Under the pieces are notes generated by a model that saw only the letters and a list, made by a program, of their open reading frames with translations, did no database searches and was not told where the DNA came from. From Myxococcales bacterium (GTDB lineage Bacteria; Myxococcota_A; Polyangia; Haliangiales; Haliangiaceae), in assembly GCA_016716835.1 (NCBI GenBank), contig JADJUW010000001.1, positions 2,694,001 to 2,758,000 of the forward strand: 64,000 nt of DNA. The letters are read 5' to 3'. The translations under genes were made by a program, and so were the position numbers. Positions within the stretch are counted from its first letter, which is position 1, and the number at the start of each line of letters is the position of its first letter. Of the stretch, positions 8,984 to 16,290 are shown one piece after another.

Positions 8984-9832
8984 CTACTCAGCCGGCGTAT
9001 CGATATTTGCGTCGATCCATTTAATATGCTTACTCACGCGCACATCGTAAGTGTAGTACCCGGTGCCGTCAGGCATCGCTATGGCGTGATGAACACTTAC
9101 CTGCACTAATTGACGCGAAGCGTTTCGAATCATTCCTGGGCCACCGCTGTCGCCTTGACGCACCCCAAGGTCTTGCGACTCGCCATGGCACACATAGAAT
9201 GAATCCGGAATTTCATCGATTTCCTCGGTGCCTGGCACGTCGCCAAACATCGACTCCTCGGCCAGCTCGCAGGTCTTTGCTTTTTGCGTAATGGTTCGCA
9301 AGGCGCCCGCGCTCGCCGCGTCCTCAGGAAGCACGGTGCCAAACCCGGCGTGGATAATTTTGGTTCCGGTCTTGGCGACAGAGCGCGACCGGTTGAGCTT
9401 CATCGGCTTCACGCCTACAACAGGCTCTTTGAGATAGACCAGCGCCAGATCATAGCGCTCGCCTTCTACCGTCGCCAAATCGTAGTCGGGATGGAGCAAG
9501 ATGTCGCTCACTTCGTAGTCTATCGACTCGGAGCGGAACGGATCAACGCTTTGAGTAGCGATTAGTATCGATGCCACTTCGGCGAGGTCAACGCAATGTG
9601 CCGCCGTAAGCACGGTCTTTGGTGCAATCAGCGTACCGGTGCAATTGGGACCTCGATAGTTCTTGGAGATGAACGCGACCACGCTCGGAAACTCATTGAC
9701 TCTCGCCAGGCGTCCACCCGCAATTTTGTCGTCTTGCTCGTCCGAGGGATCGACGGTCGCGAGAGGATCGATGCATGCGACCAGATACGTGCCCACGACG
9801 CAAATAAAGGTTGTGAAGAATGTGTTGCGCAT
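8984..9832 (-). CDS. trypsin-like (S1A) serine protease lipoprotein
   Basis: 282 residues from ATG 9832. A lipoprotein signal ends in LVAC (about residue 20). A short acidic pro-segment leads to DDK-IAGG, the zymogen cleavage site, so activation would need cutting after Lys. The catalytic triad is visible: TAAHC, RYDLAL and GDSGGP. Residues before the active Ser read LGVRQ, so trypsin's specificity Asp189 is replaced by Gly and the usual Cys191 is Arg. Trypsin-like Lys/Arg preference is therefore unlikely. It should be exported and lipid-anchored. It is the upstream gene of a likely two-gene unit with the cysteine-peptidase-like protein. Confidence 0.9.
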   Translation of the reverse strand: MRNTFFTTFICVVGTYLVACIDPLATVDPSDEQDDKIAGGRLARVNEFPSVVAFISKNYRGPNCTGTLIAPKTVLTAAHCVDLAEVASILIATQSVDPFRSESIDYEVSDILLHPDYDLATVEGERYDLALVYLKEPVVGVKPMKLNRSRSVAKTGTKIIHAGFGTVLPEDAASAGALRTITQKAKTCELAEESMFGDVPGTEEIDEIPDSFYVCHGESQDLGVRQGDSGGPGMIRNASRQLVQVSVHHAIAMPDGTGYYTYDVRVSKHIKWIDANIDTPAE

Positions 9833-9849
9833 TGTGCCTCGCAAACGTC

Positions 9850-9876
9850 AATATATTCGAATAAGTCTGACTTCAA
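9850..9876 (-). promoter_or_regulatory. possible sigma-70-type promoter of the protease gene
   Basis: Read on the minus strand, TTGAAG and TATATT are separated by 15 bases in an AT-rich stretch 18-44 bp upstream of the protease ATG. A GAGG ribosome-binding site lies between. The spacing is short, so this is a tentative call. Confidence 0.3.
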
Positions 9877-9885
9877 CTGAAATCG

Positions 9886-9902
9886 AAAAGCCCCTACGGG
9901 GC
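9886..9902 (-). terminator. small GC hairpin with T-run, second terminator candidate
   Basis: On the minus strand gcccc-gta-ggggc is followed by ttttc. It lies about 50 bp beyond the strong tRNA terminator and may be a backup. Confidence 0.4.
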
Positions 9903-9951
9903 GTGCCTCGACCCTGGTGCAATGCCGCCATCTTGGGCGGGTCAGCTGCCG

Positions 9952-9984
9952 AAAACAAAAAAGGCACCGGGTCTCCCCAGTGCC
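9952..9984 (-). terminator. rho-independent terminator of tRNA-Asp
   Basis: On the minus strand a 9-bp stem (ggcactggg / cccggtgcc, one G-T pair) with a gaga loop is followed by ttttttgtttt. It starts 16 bases after the tRNA 3' end and shows the tRNA is transcribed leftwards as a single gene. Confidence 0.88.
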
Positions 9985-9999
9985 AAATTTGTTACGTCG

Positions 10000-10073
10000 C
10001 GGAGCGGACGGGACGCGAACCCGCGGCCTCTGGCGTGACAGGCCGGCGTTATAACCGACGTAACTACCGCTCC
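10000..10073 (-). tRNA. tRNA-Asp (anticodon GTC)
   Basis: A 74-base cloverleaf. The acceptor stem ggagcgg/ccgctcc is perfect, the D stem gtta/taac pairs, the anticodon is GTC (bases 10037-10039), the T stem gcggg/cccgt contains a G-T pair, and discriminator G73 is typical of tRNA-Asp. No 3' CCA is encoded (gcga follows). Three features are odd: position 14 is C instead of the near-universal A, the T loop reads ttcgcgt with C at position 58 instead of A, and the anticodon stem has a C-A mismatch. The dedicated terminator argues that it is expressed. It may be a divergent second copy. Confidence 0.82.
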
Positions 10074-10098
10074 AACGTATTCAGGTTTCACCAATCTC

Positions 10099-10204
10099 AG
10101 TGATCTGAAGGCTTTGAATCCCCCGTAATCTGGCCTCTTGTAACCCGCCAGCCCTGCTCGGCCCTGTCACCCACGGCAATTTCCGCCTACGATTTCCTAG
10201 CCTC
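10099..10204 (+). repeat. ~105-bp dispersed repeat, copy 4
   Basis: It begins agtgatctgaaggcttt, carries gtaatctggcctcttgtaac and gccagccct, and ends gatttcctagcctc. Weak complementarity between its two ends (gaaggcttt...gaatc and the reverse of gatttcctagcctc) hints at a fold. It lies 25 bp from the tRNA. Confidence 0.88.
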
Positions 10205-10338
10205 TAACCAGGCTTCGTTGTCGACCAGTCGATGAAGAGTTCTGGAAAAATATTCGACGGCAGCGTGCCATGCATTTCGTGAATAGAGTGGCGCCCAACG
10301 CGCCCAGCCGCGCGGAAGTCGACAAGCTGAGGGACCTA
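10204..10338 (-). pseudogene. short gene scrap (~44 codons), unidentified
   Basis: One minus-strand frame between the DUF192 stop and repeat copy 4 reads like the end of a protein (…HEMHGTLPSNIFPELFIDW…) and stops at the edge of the repeat. There is no start codon context. As with the purD scrap at copy 2, the remnant ends at the repeat boundary. The family is not recognised. Confidence 0.3.
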
Positions 10339-10342
10339 ACGC

Positions 10343-10906
10343 CTACTTCGCGAGGCGTTCGACGTCGAAGAACTCGACCTTGCTGCCCGCGGCGACGCCG
10401 TGCTGCGCGGCCCACCCGCCGTTGACCTCAAGCACATAAAGCGACGGCTTGTCGACATAGCGAGACGTATCGGTCTTGGGCACGGCGTTGGCGACGATGC
10501 CAACGATGGTGAAATCCTTGTCGATGAAAATCATGTCGAGAGGAATGAGCGTGTTGTGCATCCAGAAGCTGTGCACGGCGGTCGTGCCCATCAAGAACAA
10601 CATCCCCTGATCGGCCGGCATGAACGTGCGATGCATGAGGCCGCGGATAATGCGCGCCTCGCTGGCGACCACCTCAACCTTGACCCGCAGGGGCTCGCCG
10701 TTGGCTTTTATGTCCGGGAATCGGACCTCTGCGAGGGTGGCGGACGCGCTGGGGACGACCGCGGTGGGGGTGGCTGCCGCGCGCTTGGCCGCGGCATCAG
10801 CGACATCCTCGGCGCCGTGATTGGCGGGGCCGGGCACAGGCTCGAGATGCTGCTTGCACGCGAGCATAGCGGTAACCGCACAGACGGTGATGAGGGCAAG
10901 GCGCAT
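10343..10906 (-). CDS. DUF192 family lipoprotein
   Basis: 187 residues from ATG 10906. The signal ends in lipobox MLAC (about residue 14), followed by an Ala/Thr-rich linker and a DUF192 domain (about 65-185). Family marks are RGLMHRTFMPADQGMLF, HSFWMHNTLIPLDMIFID and a VLEVNGG.A.. tail, in the usual order and length. DUF192 proteins are small exported or periplasmic proteins whose biochemical role is not established. The gene is divergent from hemD with about 80 bp between. Confidence 0.88.
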   Translation of the reverse strand: MRLALITVCAVTAMLACKQHLEPVPGPANHGAEDVADAAAKRAAATPTAVVPSASATLAEVRFPDIKANGEPLRVKVEVVASEARIIRGLMHRTFMPADQGMLFLMGTTAVHSFWMHNTLIPLDMIFIDKDFTIVGIVANAVPKTDTSRYVDKPSLYVLEVNGGWAAQHGVAAGSKVEFFDVERLAK

Positions 10907-10986
10907 CACGCCGGCATGGGTAGCACAATTTGGCGCGCCAGGCGCCGTTTCAGGTAAGATTGAGTCGCGGCGTTGTCGCCCTTGGT

Positions 10987-11775
10987 ATGAACGCACTTAT
11001 CCTTCGCTCGCCCGCGTCGGCACAACCGTACCTTGAGGTCTTGCGGGAGCTCGGCGTGAACAGCGACGCATGCGAAGTCACGACCACCAAGTGGCTCGCT
11101 GATGGCATCGAGGAGCTGCGACGCGCGGTCGCCGAGCTCGGCGATGGCGGCGGCGTGTTCTTGGCCAGCCACAACGGCGTGGCGGCCTTTTGCCAGGCCA
11201 TGGTCTCCGCCACCCCGCCAAGCGGTGCGCGCTGGCATGTCGTGACGGCGGGTGAAGCGACGCGCGACGCTCTAACCGCCGAGGCGGCCACGAATCTGAC
11301 GCTCGGCCGGCACGTGGCAAGCGTGGTCGCGATGGTGGCCACTGCTGAAGCCTCGATTGGTGCGAGCGCAGCGGCTTACTTTGCGTCGAAACACGTGCCG
11401 CATGTGTTGGTGCCGCGCGCCGCGAATGGGCGAGCGGATATTGTCAATGAGCTGTCGGCGAGGCAGCTCGCGCACGCGGCAATTGACTGCTACGAGACCT
11501 GCCCTGCTCCGATCGACCCCACGCTGCGTCACCACCTCGACGCGCTGCGCGCGGGACAGGTAGCGCTCGTGGTGGTCATGGCGCCGTCGGCGGTGGCGGC
11601 GCTCGCGTCGGCCCTCGCGCCCGTCGCCCTGGCCGACCTTACCTGCCGTTGGCTCGCCATTGGCGAGACGACGCGCGATGCGCTGATCGCGGCCGACGTA
11701 GCCTCCGACGCGGTGCGCGCCGCACCCACGCCGACGCCGCAAGGGGTCGCACAGGCAGTGGCGAACTGGCGATAG
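10987..11775 (+). CDS. hemD: uroporphyrinogen-III synthase
   Basis: 262 residues from ATG 10987. It cyclises hydroxymethylbilane to uroporphyrinogen III in tetrapyrrole synthesis. HemD sequences diverge widely. The evidence is the two-lobe alpha/beta pattern, the opening LILRSPASAQPYLEVL, FLASHNGVAAF (the conserved S.N.V..F motif), VVTAGEATRDAL, VLVPRAANGR, and the C-terminal lobe repeating APSAVAAL and IGETTRDALI. Its place 18 bp before hemB strongly supports the call. It probably forms an operon with hemB and the small gene after it. Confidence 0.85.
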   Translation: MNALILRSPASAQPYLEVLRELGVNSDACEVTTTKWLADGIEELRRAVAELGDGGGVFLASHNGVAAFCQAMVSATPPSGARWHVVTAGEATRDALTAEAATNLTLGRHVASVVAMVATAEASIGASAAAYFASKHVPHVLVPRAANGRADIVNELSARQLAHAAIDCYETCPAPIDPTLRHHLDALRAGQVALVVVMAPSAVAALASALAPVALADLTCRWLAIGETTRDALIAADVASDAVRAAPTPTPQGVAQAVANWR

Positions 11776-11793
11776 ACGTTGTAGCTTGAGGCC

Positions 11794-12771
11794 ATGAATT
11801 TTCCTGAGTATCGCCCCCGGCGCGTGCGGCGAACCGAGGCGCTGCGGCGGCTCGTGCGCGAAACGCGCCTGGCGCCCGACAATTTTATCTTGCCGCTCTT
11901 TGTCATCGGCGGCAGCGGCGTTGCCAACCCCATTTCGTCTATGCCGGGGCAGTTTCAATTCTCTGTCGACAAGGCGACCGACCAGGCAGCCAAGGCGTGG
12001 CAGCTCGGCATCACTGCCGTGATCTTGTTTGGCATCCCCGAGCGCAAAGACGCCGTCGGCTCGGAGGCGTGGAACAGCGAGGGCGTGGTGCACCAAGCGA
12101 TCCGCGCCATCAAGAGGCGGGTGCCTGAGATGACCGTCATCGCGGATGCGTGTTTTTGCGAATACACCGACCATGGCCATTGCGGCGTGCTCACGGCGGG
12201 CGCGCTCGACAACGATGCCTCGCTCGAAAACCTTGGCCGCGCCGTCGTCAGCTATGCGGGGGCCGGCGCCGACATCGTCGCGCCGTCGGGCATGCTCGAT
12301 GGCTTTGTTGGGGTGTGCCGGGACGCGCTCGATGAGGCGGGCTCCGCCGACACCATCATCATGGCGTATTCCGCGAAATATGCGTCGGCCTTTTACGGGC
12401 CGTTTCGCGACGCTGCCCATTCGGCGCCACAGGCTGGCGATCGCAAGGCCTATCAAATGGATCCGGCCAACGTGCGCGAGGCGATGCGCGAGATCGCCAT
12501 CGACGTCAGCGAGGGCGCCGATATCGTCATGGTCAAGCCGGCGCTGTCGTATCTCGATGTCATCCGCGCCGCTGCCGATGAGGTCGACACGCCGCTGTGC
12601 GCCTACGCCGTAAGCGGCGAGTACGCGATGATCGAGGCCGCGGCCGCCAACGGCTGGATCGATCGTCAGCGCATGATCATGGAGACGCTCACCTCTATAC
12701 GACGCGCGGGCGCCGACATGATCATCACCTATCATGCGATCGAGGCGGCAACGTGGCTGAGGCAAGCGTAG
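11794..12771 (+). CDS. hemB: delta-aminolevulinic acid dehydratase (porphobilinogen synthase)
   Basis: 325 residues, normal length. It condenses two 5-aminolevulinate molecules to porphobilinogen. The N-terminal FPEYRPRRVRRTEALRRLVRET and FILPLFV are typical. The metal-binding stretch ADACFCEYTDHGHCG keeps three Cys, as in zinc enzymes. The two Schiff-base lysines lie in AYSAKYASAFYGPF and MVKPALSYLD. It starts 18 bp after hemD. Confidence 0.97.
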   Translation: MNFPEYRPRRVRRTEALRRLVRETRLAPDNFILPLFVIGGSGVANPISSMPGQFQFSVDKATDQAAKAWQLGITAVILFGIPERKDAVGSEAWNSEGVVHQAIRAIKRRVPEMTVIADACFCEYTDHGHCGVLTAGALDNDASLENLGRAVVSYAGAGADIVAPSGMLDGFVGVCRDALDEAGSADTIIMAYSAKYASAFYGPFRDAAHSAPQAGDRKAYQMDPANVREAMREIAIDVSEGADIVMVKPALSYLDVIRAAADEVDTPLCAYAVSGEYAMIEAAAANGWIDRQRMIMETLTSIRRAGADMIITYHAIEAATWLRQA

Positions 12772-12775
12772 CGCC

Positions 12776-13099
12776 ATGAAATACCACTTTCTCGAGGTCA
12801 CGCCGTTTAGCGCCAAGGCGCTCGGCGCCGCGGTGGCGCCCTTTGCCGAGAGCGGCTGGCGGGTTGAACGCGTCGATCTGATCGCACCGGCGACGGCCAA
12901 AAAACCGAGTTATGGCTTGGTCACGCTCACCCATAACGCCGAGGCGTTGGCATCGGCAGCAGCCTCGGCGACGGCGGAAAAAAACAAGCGCCGACCCGGC
13001 CATAAATTGATCGACCTCGGCGAGCTAGATTGGGGCGAACACCCCGACGTTCGTCATCTTGAGCTGGATGTCGCGCAAAAGCGCCGACGCCGCGGGTAA
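12776..13099 (+). CDS. hypothetical protein, 107 aa
   Basis: A small soluble protein that starts 4 bp after the hemB stop, so it is very probably co-transcribed with hemD-hemB. It opens MKYHFLEVTPFSAKALG, has a mixed alpha/beta middle and a basic KRRRRG end. No family is recognised. It is convergent with the kinase gene at 13112. Confidence 0.65.
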   Translation: MKYHFLEVTPFSAKALGAAVAPFAESGWRVERVDLIAPATAKKPSYGLVTLTHNAEALASAAASATAEKNKRRPGHKLIDLGELDWGEHPDVRHLELDVAQKRRRRG

Positions 13100-13111
13100 C
13101 GCCGCAGGGGG

Positions 13112-15250
13112 TCACGGCGGTAAAAACGTTAGCTGCCACGCCGTATGCGCCGTTCGCTGCGCAACGGTGGGCCAGGCGCCGACGCCATCGCGGCCTCGCC
13201 TGGCCATGGCCGCCGGCACGAGCTGGATGAGCGAGCCGGTCTGCAGGTCGACCGTGGCCTCGCCCTTGACCAACGCATGCTCTTTGTTATCGACCTTAAG
13301 CGTCACCACCGCGGACGCCTCGAGACGAATGCGATAGCGGGCGGCGGCGCTGGCAAAGCGCAAGGTCTCGACGTCATCGTCGGCATCGAACGAACCGCGC
13401 GCGCCCATCGACGTCACGGCCACGGCGTCGGCGATGCCTTCATTGGGTTCGACGGCCACGGCGAGCTCGCCCTCGCGCTCGCTTACCCTCTGCAAGGTAA
13501 GAGTATAAAGATCGCTGACATTTTCGCTCGGCACCGCGCCGGGTGCGGTCACCGCCTCGACCTCGATCAGCACCGTGCCGCGCAAGCGGCGAGCGCCAAG
13601 GTGCTCGGCATCGCCAACAGTGCCGAGATTCGTTTCCGCGAGCAATAAGCCATCGGCGAGGCGAAAGCGCAAGGCGACATCGATGTTGGGCGGGGCGATC
13701 ACTGAGACCGCATAGGCGCTGGGCTCCTCGCCTAGCTGAGCGACAAAGAGATCGCGATCGCCTTGCTGTTCACTATGGCGTTTGCCGAGCAAGCCTTGGA
13801 CATCGGTGCCAACCGCGATCGGCGTGGCGTTGGCAGCAACATTGTTGGGCTCGCGCTCAAGGCGCCGCGGCGCATCCGACGACCCGCGCCCGAGCATAAA
13901 CCACACGGCCGCCGCGATCGCGCCGACGGCCACCGCGCCGGCCGCCACGCGCAGATGCCACTTGCGTCGCCCTAGCGCCTGCTCGAAGGCATCAAGGTCC
14001 GAACGCTGCAATTGCCAGCTCGAGTTGGACAACGCCGTCGTTGGCAGTTGATGCACCATGCTTCGCACCTGCGGCCTATGCCGCGCGGATTCTTGATGAG
14101 TCTCGAAGATGCGCGTCAGCGTCTCCGCCACCTCCTGCGCGCTGGCTGGTCGGTCGCTTGCTTCCTTCGCCATGCAATGCAAGATGAGGTCGCTGAGCGG
14201 CCGCGGCAACGGCGCGCGCTCAGCGGGTGGTACCGGCGCCTGATGAAGATGCGCCGAGAGCACATCGAGCGCGCTATCACCGCCAAAGGCGACGTGTCCG
14301 GTCAGCAGCTGATACATCAAGGCGCCGAGCGAATAGAGGTCGGTGCGCGCGCTGATCGCCTGGCCGCGAATTTGTTCGGGGGCCATAAAGTACGGCGTGC
14401 CAACGATCTCGCCGCCTTCGCCCATCGTGAGCGAGGGCGGGGCCGAGGCGGAAGCCGAGGTAGCCTCCGCCTGGATCGCAAGCGGTGCGGGCCCCCCCCC
14501 GTCGCGTTCGAGCAGCGCCGCGAGGCCGAAATCGAGGACCTTGACAAAATCGCGATGGCTTGCATCTCGCGTGAGCAGAATATTGTCTGGCTTGAGATCG
14601 CGATGCACGATGTTCATGCCGTGCGCCTCGGTCAAGGAGGCACAAATTTGCACGAGCAAGGGCAACGCGCGCAGCCATGGCATCGGGCCGTCGCGCTCGA
14701 TGAGGCGCGCCAAGTCGACGCCTCGCACCAACTCCATAACCAAATACAGTTGGCCACGTTCGCTACCAAAGTCAAAGACGCCGATCGAATTGGGATGAGT
14801 CAGGCGCGACACGGCGTGGGCCTCGCGCTCAAACCGCGCCACCACCTCACGCCGATCGGCGAGGTCGCTGTGGAGCACCTTCATCGCCGCATGCTTGCCC
14901 AGCCGCACATGTTCGACGCGATAGATGACGCCCATGCCACCCTGCCCGATGCATTCCAAGACGCGATAGCGACCATCGACGATGCGCCCAAGCCACGCGC
15001 GCCGCGAGCTCGCCATGCGGTCATCGAGGGCGCGCGAACCGCCGCCGTCGAAGCCGCCAGCGCCTGTCGAACCGAGCGCCGGCGCGGCGAGGTCGAGCCG
15101 CGAGCGCGAAGGCCTGGTCGGGCCGGTCGCGTGCTGCCCGCATTGCGCGCAGAAATTGGCGTGCGTCATTAGCGCGGCGCCACAGCCGGTGCAAAAGGCC
15201 TCGAGGCGTCCCGTCGCGGCTAGCCCTGAACTATCGTTGGCGTCGCTCAC
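13112..15250 (-). CDS. Ser/Thr protein kinase with zinc ribbon and C-terminal PPC-like repeats
   Basis: 712 residues. The GTG start at 15250 overlaps the upstream stop (GTGA), so translation is coupled. Residues about 18-40 hold a CxxC...CxxC zinc ribbon (FCTGCG, FCAQCG). A Hanks kinase domain follows at about 95-370 with GQGGMG, AMKVL (catalytic Lys), HRDLKPDN, DFGLAA and MAPEQI, all intact. A transmembrane helix (about 433-455) leads to an outer part with two segments opening EREPNN and VEPNEG, resembling bacterial pre-peptidase C-terminal (PPC) domains. It is the last gene of a four-gene operon. The outer part is probably a sensor or anchor; its ligand is unknown. Confidence 0.9.
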   Translation of the reverse strand: MSDANDSSGLAATGRLEAFCTGCGAALMTHANFCAQCGQHATGPTRPSRSRLDLAAPALGSTGAGGFDGGGSRALDDRMASSRRAWLGRIVDGRYRVLECIGQGGMGVIYRVEHVRLGKHAAMKVLHSDLADRREVVARFEREAHAVSRLTHPNSIGVFDFGSERGQLYLVMELVRGVDLARLIERDGPMPWLRALPLLVQICASLTEAHGMNIVHRDLKPDNILLTRDASHRDFVKVLDFGLAALLERDGGGPAPLAIQAEATSASASAPPSLTMGEGGEIVGTPYFMAPEQIRGQAISARTDLYSLGALMYQLLTGHVAFGGDSALDVLSAHLHQAPVPPAERAPLPRPLSDLILHCMAKEASDRPASAQEVAETLTRIFETHQESARHRPQVRSMVHQLPTTALSNSSWQLQRSDLDAFEQALGRRKWHLRVAAGAVAVGAIAAAVWFMLGRGSSDAPRRLEREPNNVAANATPIAVGTDVQGLLGKRHSEQQGDRDLFVAQLGEEPSAYAVSVIAPPNIDVALRFRLADGLLLAETNLGTVGDAEHLGARRLRGTVLIEVEAVTAPGAVPSENVSDLYTLTLQRVSEREGELAVAVEPNEGIADAVAVTSMGARGSFDADDDVETLRFASAAARYRIRLEASAVVTLKVDNKEHALVKGEATVDLQTGSLIQLVPAAMARRGRDGVGAWPTVAQRTAHTAWQLTFLPP

Positions 15251-16290
15251 GGTTGCTCCCAGGTGCCGGCATCGGCCGCCCAAACCTGCCACTTGGCGCC
15301 GCCTGCCGACACCGTAAGCAGCAGCGCCTTGCCCGCCTGTGGCTGTTTCTCGCTGTCATAACGCCTTTGCGCCGACATATGGCCAAGCGCGATATGTCGT
15401 GGCGGCGCACCCTTTTGCGGCTCCGACGACCAGGCGCCATCGCGCGTTGCGTGCTCGGCACCGGCAAACACGACGATCGGTACGGCGGCGAGCGCCGAGG
15501 CCAGCCGCGCATCGCCCACGTGGATTGCCGTGGCGCCCACATCGACCTCACCGCGCACGGGCGCCGCCACCAGCGCGGCGAGCCAAGGCGTTATTGCGTG
15601 GTCGGCTATCGGCCACGCCTCAACCTCGCGCCGCAAGGCCTCGACATCGGCCGGCTCATACACGCACCCATCGACGCGCCATGCGAGTTGTGCCGCGGTG
15701 GGCATGCCCCCGACCAAGATTAGCCGCGCCACCCCTGCGTCGATCGCGGTGGGCCGCGTCGCATCGATGAGGGTCGCGCGTTGGGGATGTGTCGCGATCA
15801 GATCGCGCAGGCCGCTGACTGGCTCGCGATCGCCAGGCACGACCACGGTTGGGTAGGCCGGCGAGGCAACGGCATCGAGCAAGCTCCTTGCCTCGGCAAC
15901 CGTCGCGGCATTGCTGCCAAGGAGGACCAACGCGCTAAGCGGCGCCACGGTCGCATCGGCAAGAAACGCCTTTACTTGCGCGAGGCTCGCCGGCGTCACT
16001 TCGCGCAGTTCGGCGAACACCGCCACGCGCACCCGACCATCTTGCGGCGTTAACGTGACCACCTGCGGCGACCCAACCAGGGCCGTGCAGCGATGGGGCG
16101 TCAGGCTTGCGAGCCCGGCCGCAACGGCGACGTCGAGTGCCGCGGTTAGGCTGCGTCCGTCAACGGCGTGCGCCTGCTGGGTCCGGGCCGACGGCTCGGT
16201 AGGCGAGCTGCCGCAAGCCAACGTCGCCGAGGCGACCATCACCACCCATTGCGATGGCCACCTGGGTACGCGTGGCGTCGCGCCCTTCAT
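15247..16290 (-). CDS. lipoprotein, possibly a degenerate metallophosphoesterase-like protein
   Basis: 347 residues from ATG 16290, which overlaps the LysM gene stop (ATGA). The signal ends in lipobox TLAC. The rest alternates hydrophobic strands and helices: VRVAVFAEL, ALVLLGSNAA, PTVVVPGDRE, ARLILVGG and VPIVVFAGAEH. This order resembles calcineurin-like phosphoesterases, but the DxH, GDxxD, GNHD and GHxH metal motifs are missing or reduced, so catalysis is doubtful. Four-base overlaps on both sides put it in the kinase operon, probably as an envelope partner. Confidence 0.7.
   Translation of the reverse strand: MKGATPRVPRWPSQWVVMVASATLACGSSPTEPSARTQQAHAVDGRSLTAALDVAVAAGLASLTPHRCTALVGSPQVVTLTPQDGRVRVAVFAELREVTPASLAQVKAFLADATVAPLSALVLLGSNAATVAEARSLLDAVASPAYPTVVVPGDREPVSGLRDLIATHPQRATLIDATRPTAIDAGVARLILVGGMPTAAQLAWRVDGCVYEPADVEALRREVEAWPIADHAITPWLAALVAAPVRGEVDVGATAIHVGDARLASALAAVPIVVFAGAEHATRDGAWSSEPQKGAPPRHIALGHMSAQRRYDSEKQPQAGKALLLTVSAGGAKWQVWAADAGTWEQP

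Larger units (their letters stand above)
9833..10342. other. non-protein region, ~510 bp: promoter, terminators, tRNA, repeat copy 4, gene scrap
   Basis: From left to right it holds a possible protease promoter, a small GC hairpin (9890-9902), a strong minus-strand terminator (9952-9984), tRNA-Asp (10000-10073), repeat copy 4 (10099-10204) and a short protein-like remnant up to the DUF192 stop. Confidence 0.7.

Noticed and set aside
1418..10204. Reading the four repeats as integron attC sites
   Set aside because: No paired GTTRRRY/RYYYAAC core sites, no integrase, blocks of 2.5-3.1 kb and mixed gene orientation do not fit.
11272..12900. 542-codon open frame on the minus strand across hemD-hemB
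   Set aside because: It is the antisense of two well-identified genes; its product is low-complexity Arg/His-rich, typical of high-GC shadow frames.
14012..15172. 386-codon open frame on the plus strand
   Set aside because: It is antisense to the zinc-ribbon kinase with intact kinase motifs; no domain or ribosome-binding site supports it.
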